Below are positions 23,001 through 34,878 of a stretch of DNA of 64,000 bases, piece after piece. The stretch spans positions 378,640,400 to 378,704,399 of the forward strand of contig NC_081407.1 of the NCBI RefSeq assembly GCF_030272615.1. Direction: 5' to 3'. The notes under the pieces were generated by a model. The model was not told the DNA's origin. It ran no database searches and saw only the letters and a program-made list of their open reading frames with translations. The position numbers were made by a program, and so were the translations under genes. Each line of letters opens with the position of its first letter. Within the stretch, counting starts at the first letter, position 1. The DNA is from Cryptomeria japonica (lineage: Eukaryota; Streptophyta; Pinopsida; Cupressales; Cupressaceae).

Positions 23001-24736
23001 ATAACGACAGTGTCTCATGGAATATGACTATCATTGTGTTTAGAAGGTATGTGTTTTTCTCTCAAGGTAGTCACACAAACACATATAGAACAATGACAGA
23101 TAAACACACTTTGTAGACATAGATGATTGAGATAAATTTAATTGTCTTGCATCATTAAAAATATCTATTAATTATAGATCATAAATACACTAGATATAAT
23201 AAATAAATTGAAATCATCATATAACTTTATTCATTAACGAACATTCCTCACTAATAATACTAAAGAATAAAATTAATTACATGATCGATCCATCTTGCCT
23301 ATAAAATATCATGTTGAATTCGAAGTTGAAACATGATAATATTAATTCTTTTCAATATGCCTTTCATTGTTGATTAAAACCATTTCACAACCCTATTTGT
23401 GATAAACAAAACATTTCAAATTACTAATGTTATGATCAACTAAATTCCCTAATAGGAAATGATGTTGATGGATGAGGCAACTCTTATTTGCAATTGACTA
23501 TACTTAGAACTTGAAGAATGTATTGCTAAAAATATAAGAATAAACTTGTATTTGTATTCAATATTGTACTTCATTAGTGTAGAGTACAAGGTAAAGTATG
23601 TGTTGTACAACCTTCATTGTAGGTAGATAAAATGAATTACTTTGGTCAAACATATAAACACAATTTGAATCATGTTTCACCATTCAATGAAGGAATTCAT
23701 CTACAAATAAAATTTCGCAAGATATAATTTATTTAAGATTTATCTTTTTAGATGTTTTTTTTTTATGAGTTTCATAGTAAATGTACTCTACTTTGTGTGG
23801 TGTGCTTCATGACATGATCTTCTCATTTTTTAGTGATAAATTGTGTTCTTTATAGCGTATTGGTGGAATGTGGTAGTATTGGCATGACTATTTAACCACT
23901 GAAGAGCTTCGAACAATAAAAAATAATTATATTTATGCAAGATATGCATGATTTTCATGGATTAGAAACTATTGATATCCATGAGGGAGGATTACTTTCT
24001 TTTGATCACATGTTTATCTTTCATGTCACCACTATCTTTAATCTACAATAGTACAGTCTCTAACTTTATAGTATTATATAATATTATTATTTATCTTTAT
24101 TTATTATCTCTATATACTATTATATTTATTCTACTTCCAATGCATCTGAAAGAAAATATTATAAATTATAATTAAAACAAGTGTTTATCTATCAATTATC
24201 AAAATTAACTACATATTTTTATTTCTCCCAATTTATAATATTATAAATGTAATGCCATAAATTTCATAATGAAAATAGAATACGCACCATTTTCTTTTAT
24301 TTTGTTTTTGGAAGATCTTTTAACTCTAAGGTTTGATTTGATACTTACATGAGGTAGAGAATGGAACCATTTGGCATAATTCTAGTGGGTGAACAAATAT
24401 TCACATGCATATTTTGTAACATAGATTATATTGTTATGCGATTAGTATCGTACAAAGGTCTTTCAAGGATAGCTATTTGGACAATTATTCTTGGTGGGTG
24501 ACCATCTATTGATAGAGAGTGATTAAGTTTTCTCAAGATAGGCTTAGCATTAGGTCATCATGTTGAATTTCTAATGTCATTAGTTAGAGAGTTAATTTAA
24601 TTTAGTAATAAAGTTTAAATGTCTCATCAAATAGAAAAGAGGATCTAGGAGAAAATGATCTACACAAATTATCTATAATGCAAAAACCCAAATGATATAG
24701 GTGATAATGGAAGGGGGCTCATGGTTGTGGCTTGGA

Positions 24737-24769
24737 TACACCAAGCTATAATTTCTATAGCTTGGTGTA
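24737..24769. repeat. 14-bp perfect inverted repeat with 5-nt loop
   Basis: TACACCAAGCTATA (24,737-24,750), loop ATTTC, then the exact reverse complement (24,756-24,769). CTTGG also occurs just outside the left arm. No larger terminal repeats or target duplication were found around it, so it is not placed in a MITE family. Confidence 0.75.
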
Positions 24770-27181
24770 GAATTATACTATTTTTACATTACTATTAAAA
24801 TAATCCACACATTTTCCTGATTATTGCCACAATGTATTGGCTTATAGATCATTGAATTTGTGTGTAGTTACGTAGTGTTGAAACTAGGCAGCGCTAGATA
24901 TGTCTACAACTTTTCCAATAAAAAATGTTGACTAAATGTATAAGTAACACCACTTTCCTTGATCAATTTACCAAAAAAATATTATTTACATGAATAGAAG
25001 TTGTTGATAGCTTACTGCTGAGTGAAATATGTCGAGAATATTCTTTTGACTAGTAGTTGATATAATCTTTAGCCATGACAATATATTTCATTTTAGCGAA
25101 GGAATATTTTCTTTAGAACATTAACTTCCGTTGTTACAACCCAAGCTTATCTCTCTTAATTTTTAAATACATTATTGAAGTATAACCTTAAAGAGATTAT
25201 TTTATTTATGATTGCTTTGCACTAGTATTAAATTAAAAAGGGATATTCTTTGATATTCATAGTTAAAGGAGTCTTCTTTTGTGTTTTTAGTTACATTTTT
25301 TTTTGAGTCATTAAGATTCTTTATTTACTGACCTATGCCTATTCTCAACATAAAAACACACACCTGCAAAAATAGAAATTTGCATAACATGATGGTTTTT
25401 CATCATATTTTTTGGGTTTTAATAGCATTGTGGAGGCTAATTATGAGGATTTGAATGATGAAAATCATGTGAAAAATCTATCATGATTTGCATATTTTGA
25501 TTTTGGTATGGAATGTGGTTTTGTGTGGAGATTAGTTGTGTCTCATATATTGGCCAAAAATAAAGGAGAGCCAGTAATGGTGCATGAGGGGAGTAGATTT
25601 TTATAATTTCTTCCTATATAATTTAGGGGATTGCAGAATTATTAGCCAATAGGCTATATATGGTGGGCATCACCCACCAAAATTCAGAAATCTCATGTCG
25701 TTAAATTGTCTCAAAATCATATAAAATTTAAATTAAAACATAATTAGATAAGTATCATTTATTATAGTGTTAATAAATCTAAGATGCACTAAAAACAAAG
25801 AGAAGTGCTAAGGGATTGTAATTGTTAATCATTATTATTGTTGATTTATATTATTTAAAATTAATTTTATGTCAAATTATTTTTATCCTTGATTCTTGCA
25901 AAATCATATTACTTACATTTAAAATATATAGTTTTTATCCTATGATATTTAAAAAAAATTAATAAAATTAAAAATATTTTCACAAAATTTAGAACAAAGA
26001 ATCAATACAAGAGATAGGAAGGTTTGCATAATATTTTTTTAAAATTATATTTAAATAGCTCATTAATTAAATAATAAAAAAACTTTAAAAATAACATTAA
26101 AGGATAATAAATAATAATTTTTATAGCCCGTAGTCAAGAACAACATATCCAAAAACTAGCCCAACATTGATGATATATTAAAAAGGAATGGCTAAAACAA
26201 TATTGTCTACTAAGTCAAAATAACAAATTTCTCAAGTATGAAAAATTATAACAAGATAGGACAGTCTAAATATTAATTATTTATTAATATTTTATTATAA
26301 AATAAAATTAAAATATTTAATTTCAAAATTTTTCCATATAATAGTATTTTTTCTAGCACACAATCATATTATTCGAAAAATAAGTAGATATGACATAGCC
26401 ATTATTTTCTCCTAATTTCAAATTAGTTTTCAAAATCTTGCTTCAAATTCAAATTCATTGTTGATCAAGCTTAACTTTTGTGATTCTCAACACTTCCTCT
26501 TCATAAGGGAAAATGACTTTTGACTTTTCCATAAAATTTTCACCACTTTCTTCCTAGGTTACATAGGGAGGGTCATAAATTGATAAAATGTAATATTTAT
26601 ACATAAGTAATTATCCAACTCAAAGCTAGACATATTAGGTACTTAATTTCAAAAAAGAATTGAAAAAACCTTTTTACACTACTTAGAAACATAATTGAAT
26701 AGATTCATGCTATAATATACAATAATTTTCAACATAAAAATCTTAGTTTCTCCATGTGTCTCAATCCGTGTCACAAAGAATTTACCACATCGAGATTTTC
26801 TTGAGAACGTCTAAATATTTCTATTAAACTTTATATCACTTACATACTTAAAATATTTGATAGTAAATATTAGATATAAATAAAAATATTATAAATTAAG
26901 CTTAATAACTCTTGTACACAATTTATATAATAATAATATTCTATGTGTTTTCTTTCTAATTCTAATAGAATATAAATAAAATTTATTCATAATATTAATA
27001 TAAGAAGAATCTAATTACTTATAAATTATGTTTATCATGAATTAATATCAAAACCTATTTTGTTTTATAAATTATATAAATTTTGATAATAACCAAAAAT
27101 TCATAACTATATATCATCAAATATTTTTTTAATTAAATTCACTACAAAAATAAATACATAGAGGTACCTAGCATATCTTGA

Positions 27182-27322
27182 CCACTTTAAGTTCATATTT
27201 TGTTTTCAAAAGATCAATGAAAAACTTTCTTTATCGAAATTTATGACTGACTACTTTAAGTTTATCCTTTGTCTTCCAAAGATCATTGAAAATCTTGCTT
27301 TATCAAAATTTATAACTAAGGG
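27182..27322 (+). repeat. 69-bp tandem duplication
   Basis: Two diverged copies share ACTTTAAGTT, then CAAAGATCA, TGAAAA, CTTTATC and AAATTTAT in the same order, offset by 69 bp. There is no sign of coding. Confidence 0.6.
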
Positions 27323-28825
27323 TTCAATTATGAATGGTGAATAATAATAACTGATATTAATATGAATATTTGTATCCTTACTTTTAGTATCATAATTTAT
27401 ATCTTAATTGTTGTTAATGTTGCCCACCAATTATAAACGACTCCTCTCCCTTTCTTTAAAATTTAGAAAATGAAAAAACATAAATTAGGCACATGCCTTG
27501 ATTGACCCGTCTGCACGTTGCTCTTCCACGTTCTGGTAAATTGTATTGATTTTCTTCCATGTTCAGTAAAATAAATAAGCCTTTGTTTGGACCGAATCCT
27601 TGAACAAATAAATTAGATATTGATTAGACTGAATCAACATTGCAATGCCTATTTAACGCATGTATGGGAGCGCCTATTTATAGCACCATTTGGCTTCTGA
27701 TAGTCAAAATTCCTCATTTAAATATGAATTTGAACTTACACATATTTTTCTCACGTGTAAAACGATAAATAACTTCAATAAAATATCTTATTGTTAAATT
27801 GGAATAATTTCCTTGAAAAATCTTTACATTTAGGAGTAAAAAAGAAATGATTTCAATAGCACGGTGAACCCTAAAAAATAGGGTTTACTTTTACACGGTC
27901 ATATCACCTTTCTGAATGTCGAAGTCCAATATCCCGTTTAAGCCAAATTTTTATAGATTTCACCGTTTTTGCAACACCATAAGACGCACTGTCAATTATC
28001 ATATATACACCATGCACATTTGCAATTGGAGTCAGGCTTAGCACAGACCCGTCCCCTACGGCGCCTCTTCTTTCCGATACATTTTGCAAAACAGAACCAA
28101 ACGAAATAGGGTTTCAATTTTGGTACATCCAATTTAGGGCTTCTACAATGAAACACAAAATATATTTAAAGTGATAACCAACTAAAATAGTAGAAACTTG
28201 GCACCTAAACTATTTTATAGAATGCCACATTGCATTGTTTCTGTTGCACTACATGAACCAACAATGCCTATGAATAAATTGAAAACATTATAAAATTGAT
28301 TTTCAAACATTGTAGTCTTGGATATTCACGCGTTCTCTCGCATCGGAGATTACAAGAGACGGTGGAAGTTTTAACATATAAAAGTCTATCATCTAGTTAT
28401 ATTATAATCAACTTGCATAATTTATTTTAACTATTAAAGCTATAAAAGATTGGTTAAATCATAATAATATAAGCTTGGTTAATTTTTAAACTATAAAAAT
28501 TAGAAAAAACATTTTTAATTGGAATTTGATACTAATTTGATTTTGAGATGGTAGAAATGGACATTTGTCTATTTCATAATTTTTATGGTGCTAAAATATG
28601 GTTCATTGATGTTTTGACAAATATTTATTGCAAGAATTATCATCTACCAAGATATACATGATTTTCACGTATTAGAAATTACTTATATTAAAGAAACTCT
28701 TAGATAAGCATTGGCCATGAAAGTAAATCTAGGTTGTTCTTTTGAAGAGAAAGTACCTCTTTGCAACAAAAAAAAAAGATTTTATTTTTCCTCAATTTGT
28801 ATTTATTAAAATCTATGTGGTATAC

Positions 28826-28990
28826 AAAGGGAGAGAGTGATAAAAGAGATATAGGGAGAAATATAGAAAGGGGAAAGTACGAGACAAGAGGACATGAAGA
28901 GATATGTAGAGAAAAGTAAATAGAGAGAGGAAAAGGAGATAAAAATAAGAGATATAAAAGGAAAGAGAGATAGTTAATGTAGAGATTGGA
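28826..28990 (+). repeat. second GA-rich purine tract
   Basis: About 165 bp of GAGA, GGAA and AAGA runs on the plus strand, much like 2,630-2,815. The two may be independent low-complexity tracts or remnants of one repeat family. Confidence 0.65.
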
Positions 28991-29329
28991 TTTTGATCAA
29001 CTCTTTTATATCAAGAATTCAAACATCTATGTAAGTGTAGAATATTGTGTTAAGAATATTCTTCTAGATATGTTTTCTATTTTGTTGTTATCTTGTTCAC
29101 ATATTTATTTCTTAGGTGTGAAATCTTGCATGTAAATGCATATTTAATTCTATAAACAACAACTATTCTAGGTTGCAGTGCACTATGTACTTATTTCTAA
29201 AGTAATCCAAATTGATCCTTCAATCTTTCGATTATTGGAATGATTTGTAGTTTGCATATTGACTATTATTCTTGGTTCTCAAATGATATGAGAGCTAAAA
29301 TATTAAATGATAGTTGCTTGTAGGTTGGT

Positions 29330-30470
29330 CCATCTATTGGGAGGTTTATTCCATACCAGTGGCATGTGGTGTGTTGTACAAAAGCAAGGCATTGCATGAT
29401 GGGATACTGATCCCATCAACAAAACTTTGTAGAAAAATAAGGGTAAACCAAAGGATGAAACAACGATCAGCAACCGAGTAAGGCTTGGCAGTCAAAGTAG
29501 CCCAAAGGAACACTAAAAACCCCACAATAGTAGAAGAGAAATGAAACACAATCCTCCACCCACATTCCAAAGGAGTGAAGAAGATGGGACTATAGATCAA
29601 AGGGAGGGTCACAAAGGGACTTGCTCTAGGCATCCTGTGCTAAACAAAAAAGAACATAAAATCTCTACCGCAAACAGATTCCCCCCCCCACCCCCCCCCC
29701 CTCCCACACACACACCCCTACAACAAGCAAAGAAACCAGCACTAGCACTCAAGTAGAGAGGAGGGATTCCTTTATTAGAAAAACCATAGGAATAAGGCCT
29801 AATGACAATTTGAAATATAATCACTAGCCACCAAACCCAACATAAACAACAATCGCTACCAATAGGAGCACCAAGTGACCAAGGGGCAAAGGATCCTTGC
29901 ACACTATGACTAGAGACACCCTCTATATAACTCAACACAAATGAAATCCAAATGAAACTAGAGGGGAACAAAAGAGAGGGGACACAACCCCAATTATAGA
30001 AAGAACTCCCTACAAAGAACCCCAACAACACCATAGATCACTAGAAGAGGGTAGGCATAGACCCAAAGGGAAGTACCCAACAGAGGGTGGGGCTCCAAGA
30101 GCCAAGTACACCAAGAGAGAATGGCAAAGGCCAGAGACAAAACCAAAAAGACAAAAACCCTTATTGATCTAAAGGGGGACAACAGTGGAGCAAGAAAACT
30201 GCTATTCCTGCACCAACCTAATAAGGGGCCAACAAGGATCAATTCCCTCAGGCAGGTTGAGAGGAAAACACCAATGAGAGAAGGAAACTCTAGAAGACAC
30301 ATCCTCCACAAACCCCAAGGAGAAACACAAGGCAAAGCAAAGTCCCAAAACCAACCAAGCAATAGACCCAATCCCATTTGGGTCACCATCACCATCTTCA
30401 TCTGCTTCCTCTACTACATCCAAAACCCTACCACTCCTTCCTCCTCTCTCGCACACCGTCAATTTGGTTA
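29330..30470 (-). other. GC-richer, strand-asymmetric block, unclassified
   Basis: About 1.1 kb stands out from AT-rich flanks: the plus strand is rich in A and C, the minus strand in G and T, with a C-homopolymer run at 29,682-29,702. Minus-strand ORFs of 95-141 codons are Leu/Trp/Phe-rich and overlap in several frames, which suits composition bias more than a protein. No terminal repeats, poly-A tail or target duplication were found. An interspersed repeat fragment such as part of a LINE or LTR element is possible. Confidence 0.4.
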
Positions 30471-30676
30471 ACTTGTTAATAGTAAAGGATCATATATGTT
30501 AGTTATGTTAGTTTTATAATTACATGTTAGCAATATATTTTATAAAATAAATATTTAAACATATTTATCACATGAGATATTTTTGCATTATTTATAACAC
30601 TTTTTCAGTGTGACAATTAAATAGACATATTTTAAAAACACATAAATTATGATGGTTAAATAGAGGTTTTTTAAAT

Positions 30677-30990
30677 CTTGCCACCAAGATTCAAACACCA
30701 TTGTGATGTTATTGTTGAGTTCTCATATAAAGATGTTGTACTCCATTTGTAACCTCGCCAATTTATAACTCTCACACAAACCATTTACCTTTAAAAAAAA
30801 TAAATTATATTAATGATATTATTTAGAAAAATAAGTTTTAAATTAAATATAAAATTCAAATACAAATAAAATTTATTTGCCACCAAGAATCAAACTCTAT
30901 CGTGTTTTTATTATTGATTTCTCTAATGATAATGAAGTACCCCATTTAGAACCTCACTAATTTATAACTCTCACGAGATACATTTATCTT
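30677..30990 (-). repeat. direct repeat pair, possibly tRNA-derived SINE fragments
   Basis: Two diverged copies, 199 bp apart, each start TGCCACCAAGA on the plus strand and end in AATTTATAACTCTCAC. On the minus strand each contains GTTTGAATCTTGGTGGC or a close variant, which resembles the RNA polymerase III B box (GTTCGAATC). About 70 bp upstream is a weak A-box-like TTGGCGAGGTTAC. This suggests SINE-like units, but no poly-A tail or target duplication is clear. Confidence 0.35.
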
Positions 30991-31237
30991 TAAAAAATAA
31001 AATAAAATGATGATAATTTTTAATTATAAACATAAACATTATAATAATAATATTATTTTGAAAATTAATTCTTAAATAAAATATAAAATACAAAATATTA
31101 TGATTGTTTCTTAGATATGGAACATAAATAAAATGATGACTTACATAAATTTATTGACTACTCAAAATTGAATTTACCTAGCAACTTAAGTTTAAGCTTA
31201 AATAGCATACCTCTACATTATTCTAACTAGTAACATT
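30991..31237. other. 3' flank of the minus-strand RLK copy
   Basis: AT-rich sequence directly downstream of the RLK stop codon. AATAAA-like signals in this orientation are plentiful but not distinctive. No terminator can be called. Confidence 0.4.
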
Positions 31238-33467
31238 TCAGTCACTATAGCTGTTACTATTGCTTTGGTCTCCATCGTTGTCCGTCAGAGGAGAGCTTGG
31301 AACATGTGGAGTTCGAGGCTCCATCTTCCCTTCCAGCATTTGCACCACTTGTCTCATACTGGGCCTCACTTCGTCATCCTCTTGAATGCATAACAATGCT
31401 ACAACACATGATCTTCCCACCTCTTCCATGTCTGCCGCCTCTGCAATACCCTCCTCCACAATATTAATCGTCTTCCCCTGTTGAATTTGAGTTGCAGCAA
31501 ACGAGGGAAAATAATACAAACTTGAATCTTGCACGGTTAAGTCTAGATTTCTTCGCCCAGAAATGATTTCCAAGAGTGTCATACCAAAACTGTAGACATC
31601 AACTTTGGGAGTGATGGGAAGACCAGAGATCCATTCTGGAGCCAAGTAACCTCTCGTTCCTCTTGTAGTGGTTAGAACGCGGCTTAAATCTCTACCCATA
31701 AGCTTTGCCAACCCAAAGTCGGCCAACTTCGGTGATAAATCACCGTCCAGCAGAATGTTTTCGGGCTTCACATCGCTGTGAATGATGCAACCTCTGCATT
31801 CCTCGTGGAGGTAGAGTAATCCTCTGGCGGTGCCTAATGCAATCTCAAATCGGGTCTTCCAGTCGAGTACCTTTTTCTTACTCGTGGAATTACTTGTGAA
31901 CAGGAGGGAATTGAGAGATCCGTTGGGCATGTAATCATAAATCAGTAACCGTTTTGATCCTTGTGCACAAAACCCTCGCAGCCTGACCAAATTCACATGT
32001 TGTATGTTTCCCAGAGAACTGATTTCCGCCCAAAATTGTTTCTCATCTTGTCTTGACCCCTGCATTTTTTTAACGGCCACAAGCGTACCGTCTTGTAGAG
32101 ATCCTTTGAACACTGAGCCGGATCCTCCGCTCCCCAACTTAGACCTGAAATTCCTTGTTGCAATTTTCAACTCCTTGTAACTAAACATTCTCAGAAAAGA
32201 GTCCGAGGAATCTGCAGGCCTGTCCATCGACCGCTGCTGATGCCTCCGCCAAATTAAAACTGAACAGATACCCAGGGCAACGGTGAGTGCACCAACGATA
32301 CCCAGCACGACGCCTACAATACTTGTGGTTTTGCTTTTCATTGGAAGTTGAGAAGCACTTACTCTAATGAAGACATTTGAATTGATTTTTGATGAAGTAG
32401 AGTTGCGCATGTTTAGCAAATCTCCAGACCAGACTTGGCACGCCCCTGAAGGCGGATTGAAAGCAAACGCGGTGCACGAACAGTTGCGGAGGCAGGCTTC
32501 CTGGCAATCTTTCTTTGTGGATGCAGCGTATGAGGAAGCCTCATCATCAGGCAAAGTTACACCATTGTCGATGAATCGGTCAGTGCTGCAGTTTAACGGG
32601 CTCTGCCGAACACAGCCACTGGACGCCCAATCTTGCGAAAGCCAGGCGCGATCGTCTGTGGGTTAGAAGCCTTCATCGCAGCTGCAGAGCGGAAGATTTC
32701 TGGAGTCACAGGTTGCGTACGCACCACAGGTACCATATACGTCGCATGCATCTCTGGGCACAGACCAGAACATGCTCCAACCACTGCTTTCGAATGAAGA
32801 TTGTTGCCCTTGTCCGAGCGTAGTCACGACGTACCTTGCGAGTGCATTGAAGTTAGGAACCAACATATAAGTGAAATACAAACCAGAGCTATTACCTTCA
32901 ACGCTGACATTGAAAAGTTGTTTGTCTGCAATTTCTGGAATTCCACTGAAAATTTTGCCGTCCCAAGTTCCAGTCGTCCAATAGTGTACAGAATTGTTCC
33001 ATGTCAGAACAAATTGTTTTGCACCAGACGGATCCATGTGTAGGGCAAAAAGCCCAGGAGCAGGATCCAATGAGCTTTTCCAAGAGACTAACTTTTGCTG
33101 TCCACCGAACCTCATCCCGGGCAACAAGGTATCTACAGGATCAAAGAGATGCGCCCTCTGCATCGAACAATACCAGATTACCTTCTCGTGACAGCTTCAT
33201 AACGCCTGACCGGTTTCTCGCTGGAGTCTCCCTGTTGGCCACCCAAACATACGTCTTCTCTGGAATTTTGGCATACCAGATGCCAATATACCATTTGCTT
33301 CCATTTGGGCTGAAGAATCCCAACTCAAATGTGCCATTCTTTGAAATGATTGTCTGATTTCCAGTAAGCGAGGCACCCAGCGAAAGAGTATCTCGAGCAC
33401 CACTATTACTGTTCAGTTGAATAAACAGGGTAACTGTAAAAAGCAGGCTTAAGAATATATTTCCCAT
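31238..33467 (-). pseudogene. second G-type lectin RLK copy, kinase domain intact, ectodomain damaged
   Basis: Paralogue of the split pseudogene, in inverted orientation. Start at 33,467 (MGNIFLSLLFTVTLFIQ signal peptide), B-lectin with WVANRETP, S-locus region, CDVYGTCGAYATC, PAN (CQEACLRNCSCTAFAFNP), membrane segment (SIVGVVLGIVGALTVALG), then a full kinase. The kinase has LGSGGSGSVFKG, VAVKKM, a Glu in WAEIS, IIHSDVKPEN, ADFGLAKL and APEWIS. HSD in place of HRD makes it a non-RD kinase. Damage is confined to the ectodomain: about 35 codons missing after LFDAEGA, including the WSVN to WQCFD block, with a frame change, and a TAA after LCSCDEGF near 32,665. From Met at 32,554 an open frame still covers PAN, membrane span and kinase (438 codons), so a truncated product is conceivable. 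Confidence 0.9.
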
Positions 33468-34270
33468 GAAGTCCCTTGAAAGGATAGCGTGAGTTCCAAG
33501 AGAGCTTCCCCTTGACAGAGCAGCGTCACCTCCAAGAGGCCATCAAATTCAATGGTCGCCTAACTGTATTGAAGCCAAAAACAAAAGTTGTGGGTAATGT
33601 TTTCCTCTTGCGTAGCGTTCCAAAGGTTTCACAAATACCATCTGTCAATTTAATAATGGCATTGAAAGTTTTATTTATTATACCATTGATCTTTTTTTCT
33701 GTATATTTATTTCTTCTTCTTCTAATTAATTAAGTCGATAGGCTTTTAGTGGGGGCTTTTTGCTCGTCGAAGTGTAAGACAATCCAGCAATTGTTGCTTT
33801 TCGGTGACCAGTCACTTTTCCCGGTGAGCGGCAGGTGGCTTCTTGATTGTTTGGCTTAGATTTTGACATGTGTCCCTTGCACAAATCTTGGAGAAGTGAT
33901 GAATGGTAAATTAAACAAGCTCAGTGCTTCGGTGGCTTTTTTTGTGTGTAGGTTTGGAAAGAAAGAAGGATGAGAGGAAAAACCCCAGATCTGCTTTGGG
34001 AAAGATTTCTGGAAACTTTTAACCCAACTGTAATCTTTTTTCTGTCTTATGTAATTTTTTGCAGCACTCAATAGTTAATTCGTAGCAATATTTAGTGTCA
34101 TTTTCCTCCAAATTTAACTGTAGACTAAAATCTTAGGTGGTGGGTTTGTTAGGGTTTACGAAGTGAGAAGCTTTTCATAACTGATCTTCATTGCAGGTAG
34201 CAACATATTCGTTGGATTGTCGAAGCTTTCCGAAACCACAATATCACTTGTATCTTCATAGTATTATTTC
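33468..34270. promoter_or_regulatory. upstream region of the minus-strand RLK copy
   Basis: Presumed promoter and leader of the RLK copy on the minus strand, sharing no obvious block with the duplicated upstream region of the other copy. It ends where a protease relic begins on the plus strand. No TATA box or binding site stands out enough to assign. Confidence 0.35.
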
Positions 34271-34878
34271 ATGGTTGCTGTAACTGCCTTCGATGGTAGC
34301 GATTATATTGACATGGTCACTGATAAATTTAGTGAACTGGGAAATGATGCGTTTAAGCTATTGTGAACCTCCCCCAAAGCTTTATAGTTTGCAGAGTTTT
34401 CTCTCTGGTTTACATTTTTCTATGGCCAATTATACCTATCAATCAAAACTATAATCTTGTGGGTGTTTACTTGGTTAGTTTTTCTTGTGCTCAATTTAGA
34501 GCTTTCAAACTTATAGGTTTGTGAGTATTTGATTTGGTCGCATTTTCCTATTCCCTATTTAATAATCTATCTTGGGTATTTGGTTTGGATGTCTTTTCGT
34601 ATGATTAGTTCTGTCAATCAAACTTATAGTTATGTGGGTGTTTAATTCGATTTCATTTTCTTTTGCCCAATTGTCTCAATCTTTTTCTGCATAGCTAAAT
34701 TAATTGTATTTGATTTGGTTATTTAACAATATTTTGGATTAGATCTTTTTGTGCAGTTATGACAAGAAGTACAGTTCGATCAGCGAGCTTGTGTAGCGAT
34801 ACAACGCTTTTGTTCAGAACATGGATTTAATGGAGTCAACAAACAACATGAATCTTCCTTACACTTTCAGAATTAATG
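34271..34878 (+). pseudogene. aleurain-like cysteine protease relic (two exons)
   Basis: Exon 1 ends at 34,407 and reads FDGSDYIDMVTDKFSEL through FAEFS, matching the start of aleurain/cathepsin H prodomains (FxxSNPIRxVTD ... ALxFARFA). A GT donor follows. Exon 2 runs from 34,757 (after a TTTTTGTGCAG acceptor) to 34,878 (before GTAACC). It reads YDKKYSSISEL, RYNAFVQNMDLMESTN, LPYTFRIN, the I29 inhibitor prodomain of vacuolar papain-type proteases (YGKxYES, STNxKGLPYxLGIN). The intron phase is preserved. Stops lie in exon 1 (TGA and TAG) and exon 2 (TAG after SELV). I found no downstream exon with the catalytic Cys, His or Asn, so the gene is truncated. Confidence 0.72.

Larger units (their letters stand above)
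20921..29330. other. long AT-rich intergenic region
   Basis: About 8.4 kb with no convincing gene, RNA or complete transposon. Short ORFs are of chance length. Two loosely similar segments (GCAAGATATGCATGATTTTC near 23,938; CCAAGATATACATGATTTTC near 28,650) suggest old shared repeats. A strong hairpin at 24,737 and a small duplication at 27,182 are listed separately. Confidence 0.6.

Noticed and set aside
24737-24769. miRNA precursor
   Set aside because: A 14-bp stem with a 5-nt loop is too short for a plant miRNA hairpin.
29346-30401. Minus-strand ORFs rich in Leu, Trp and Phe
   Set aside because: They overlap in several frames and follow the G/T bias of the block; no domain or consistent frame.
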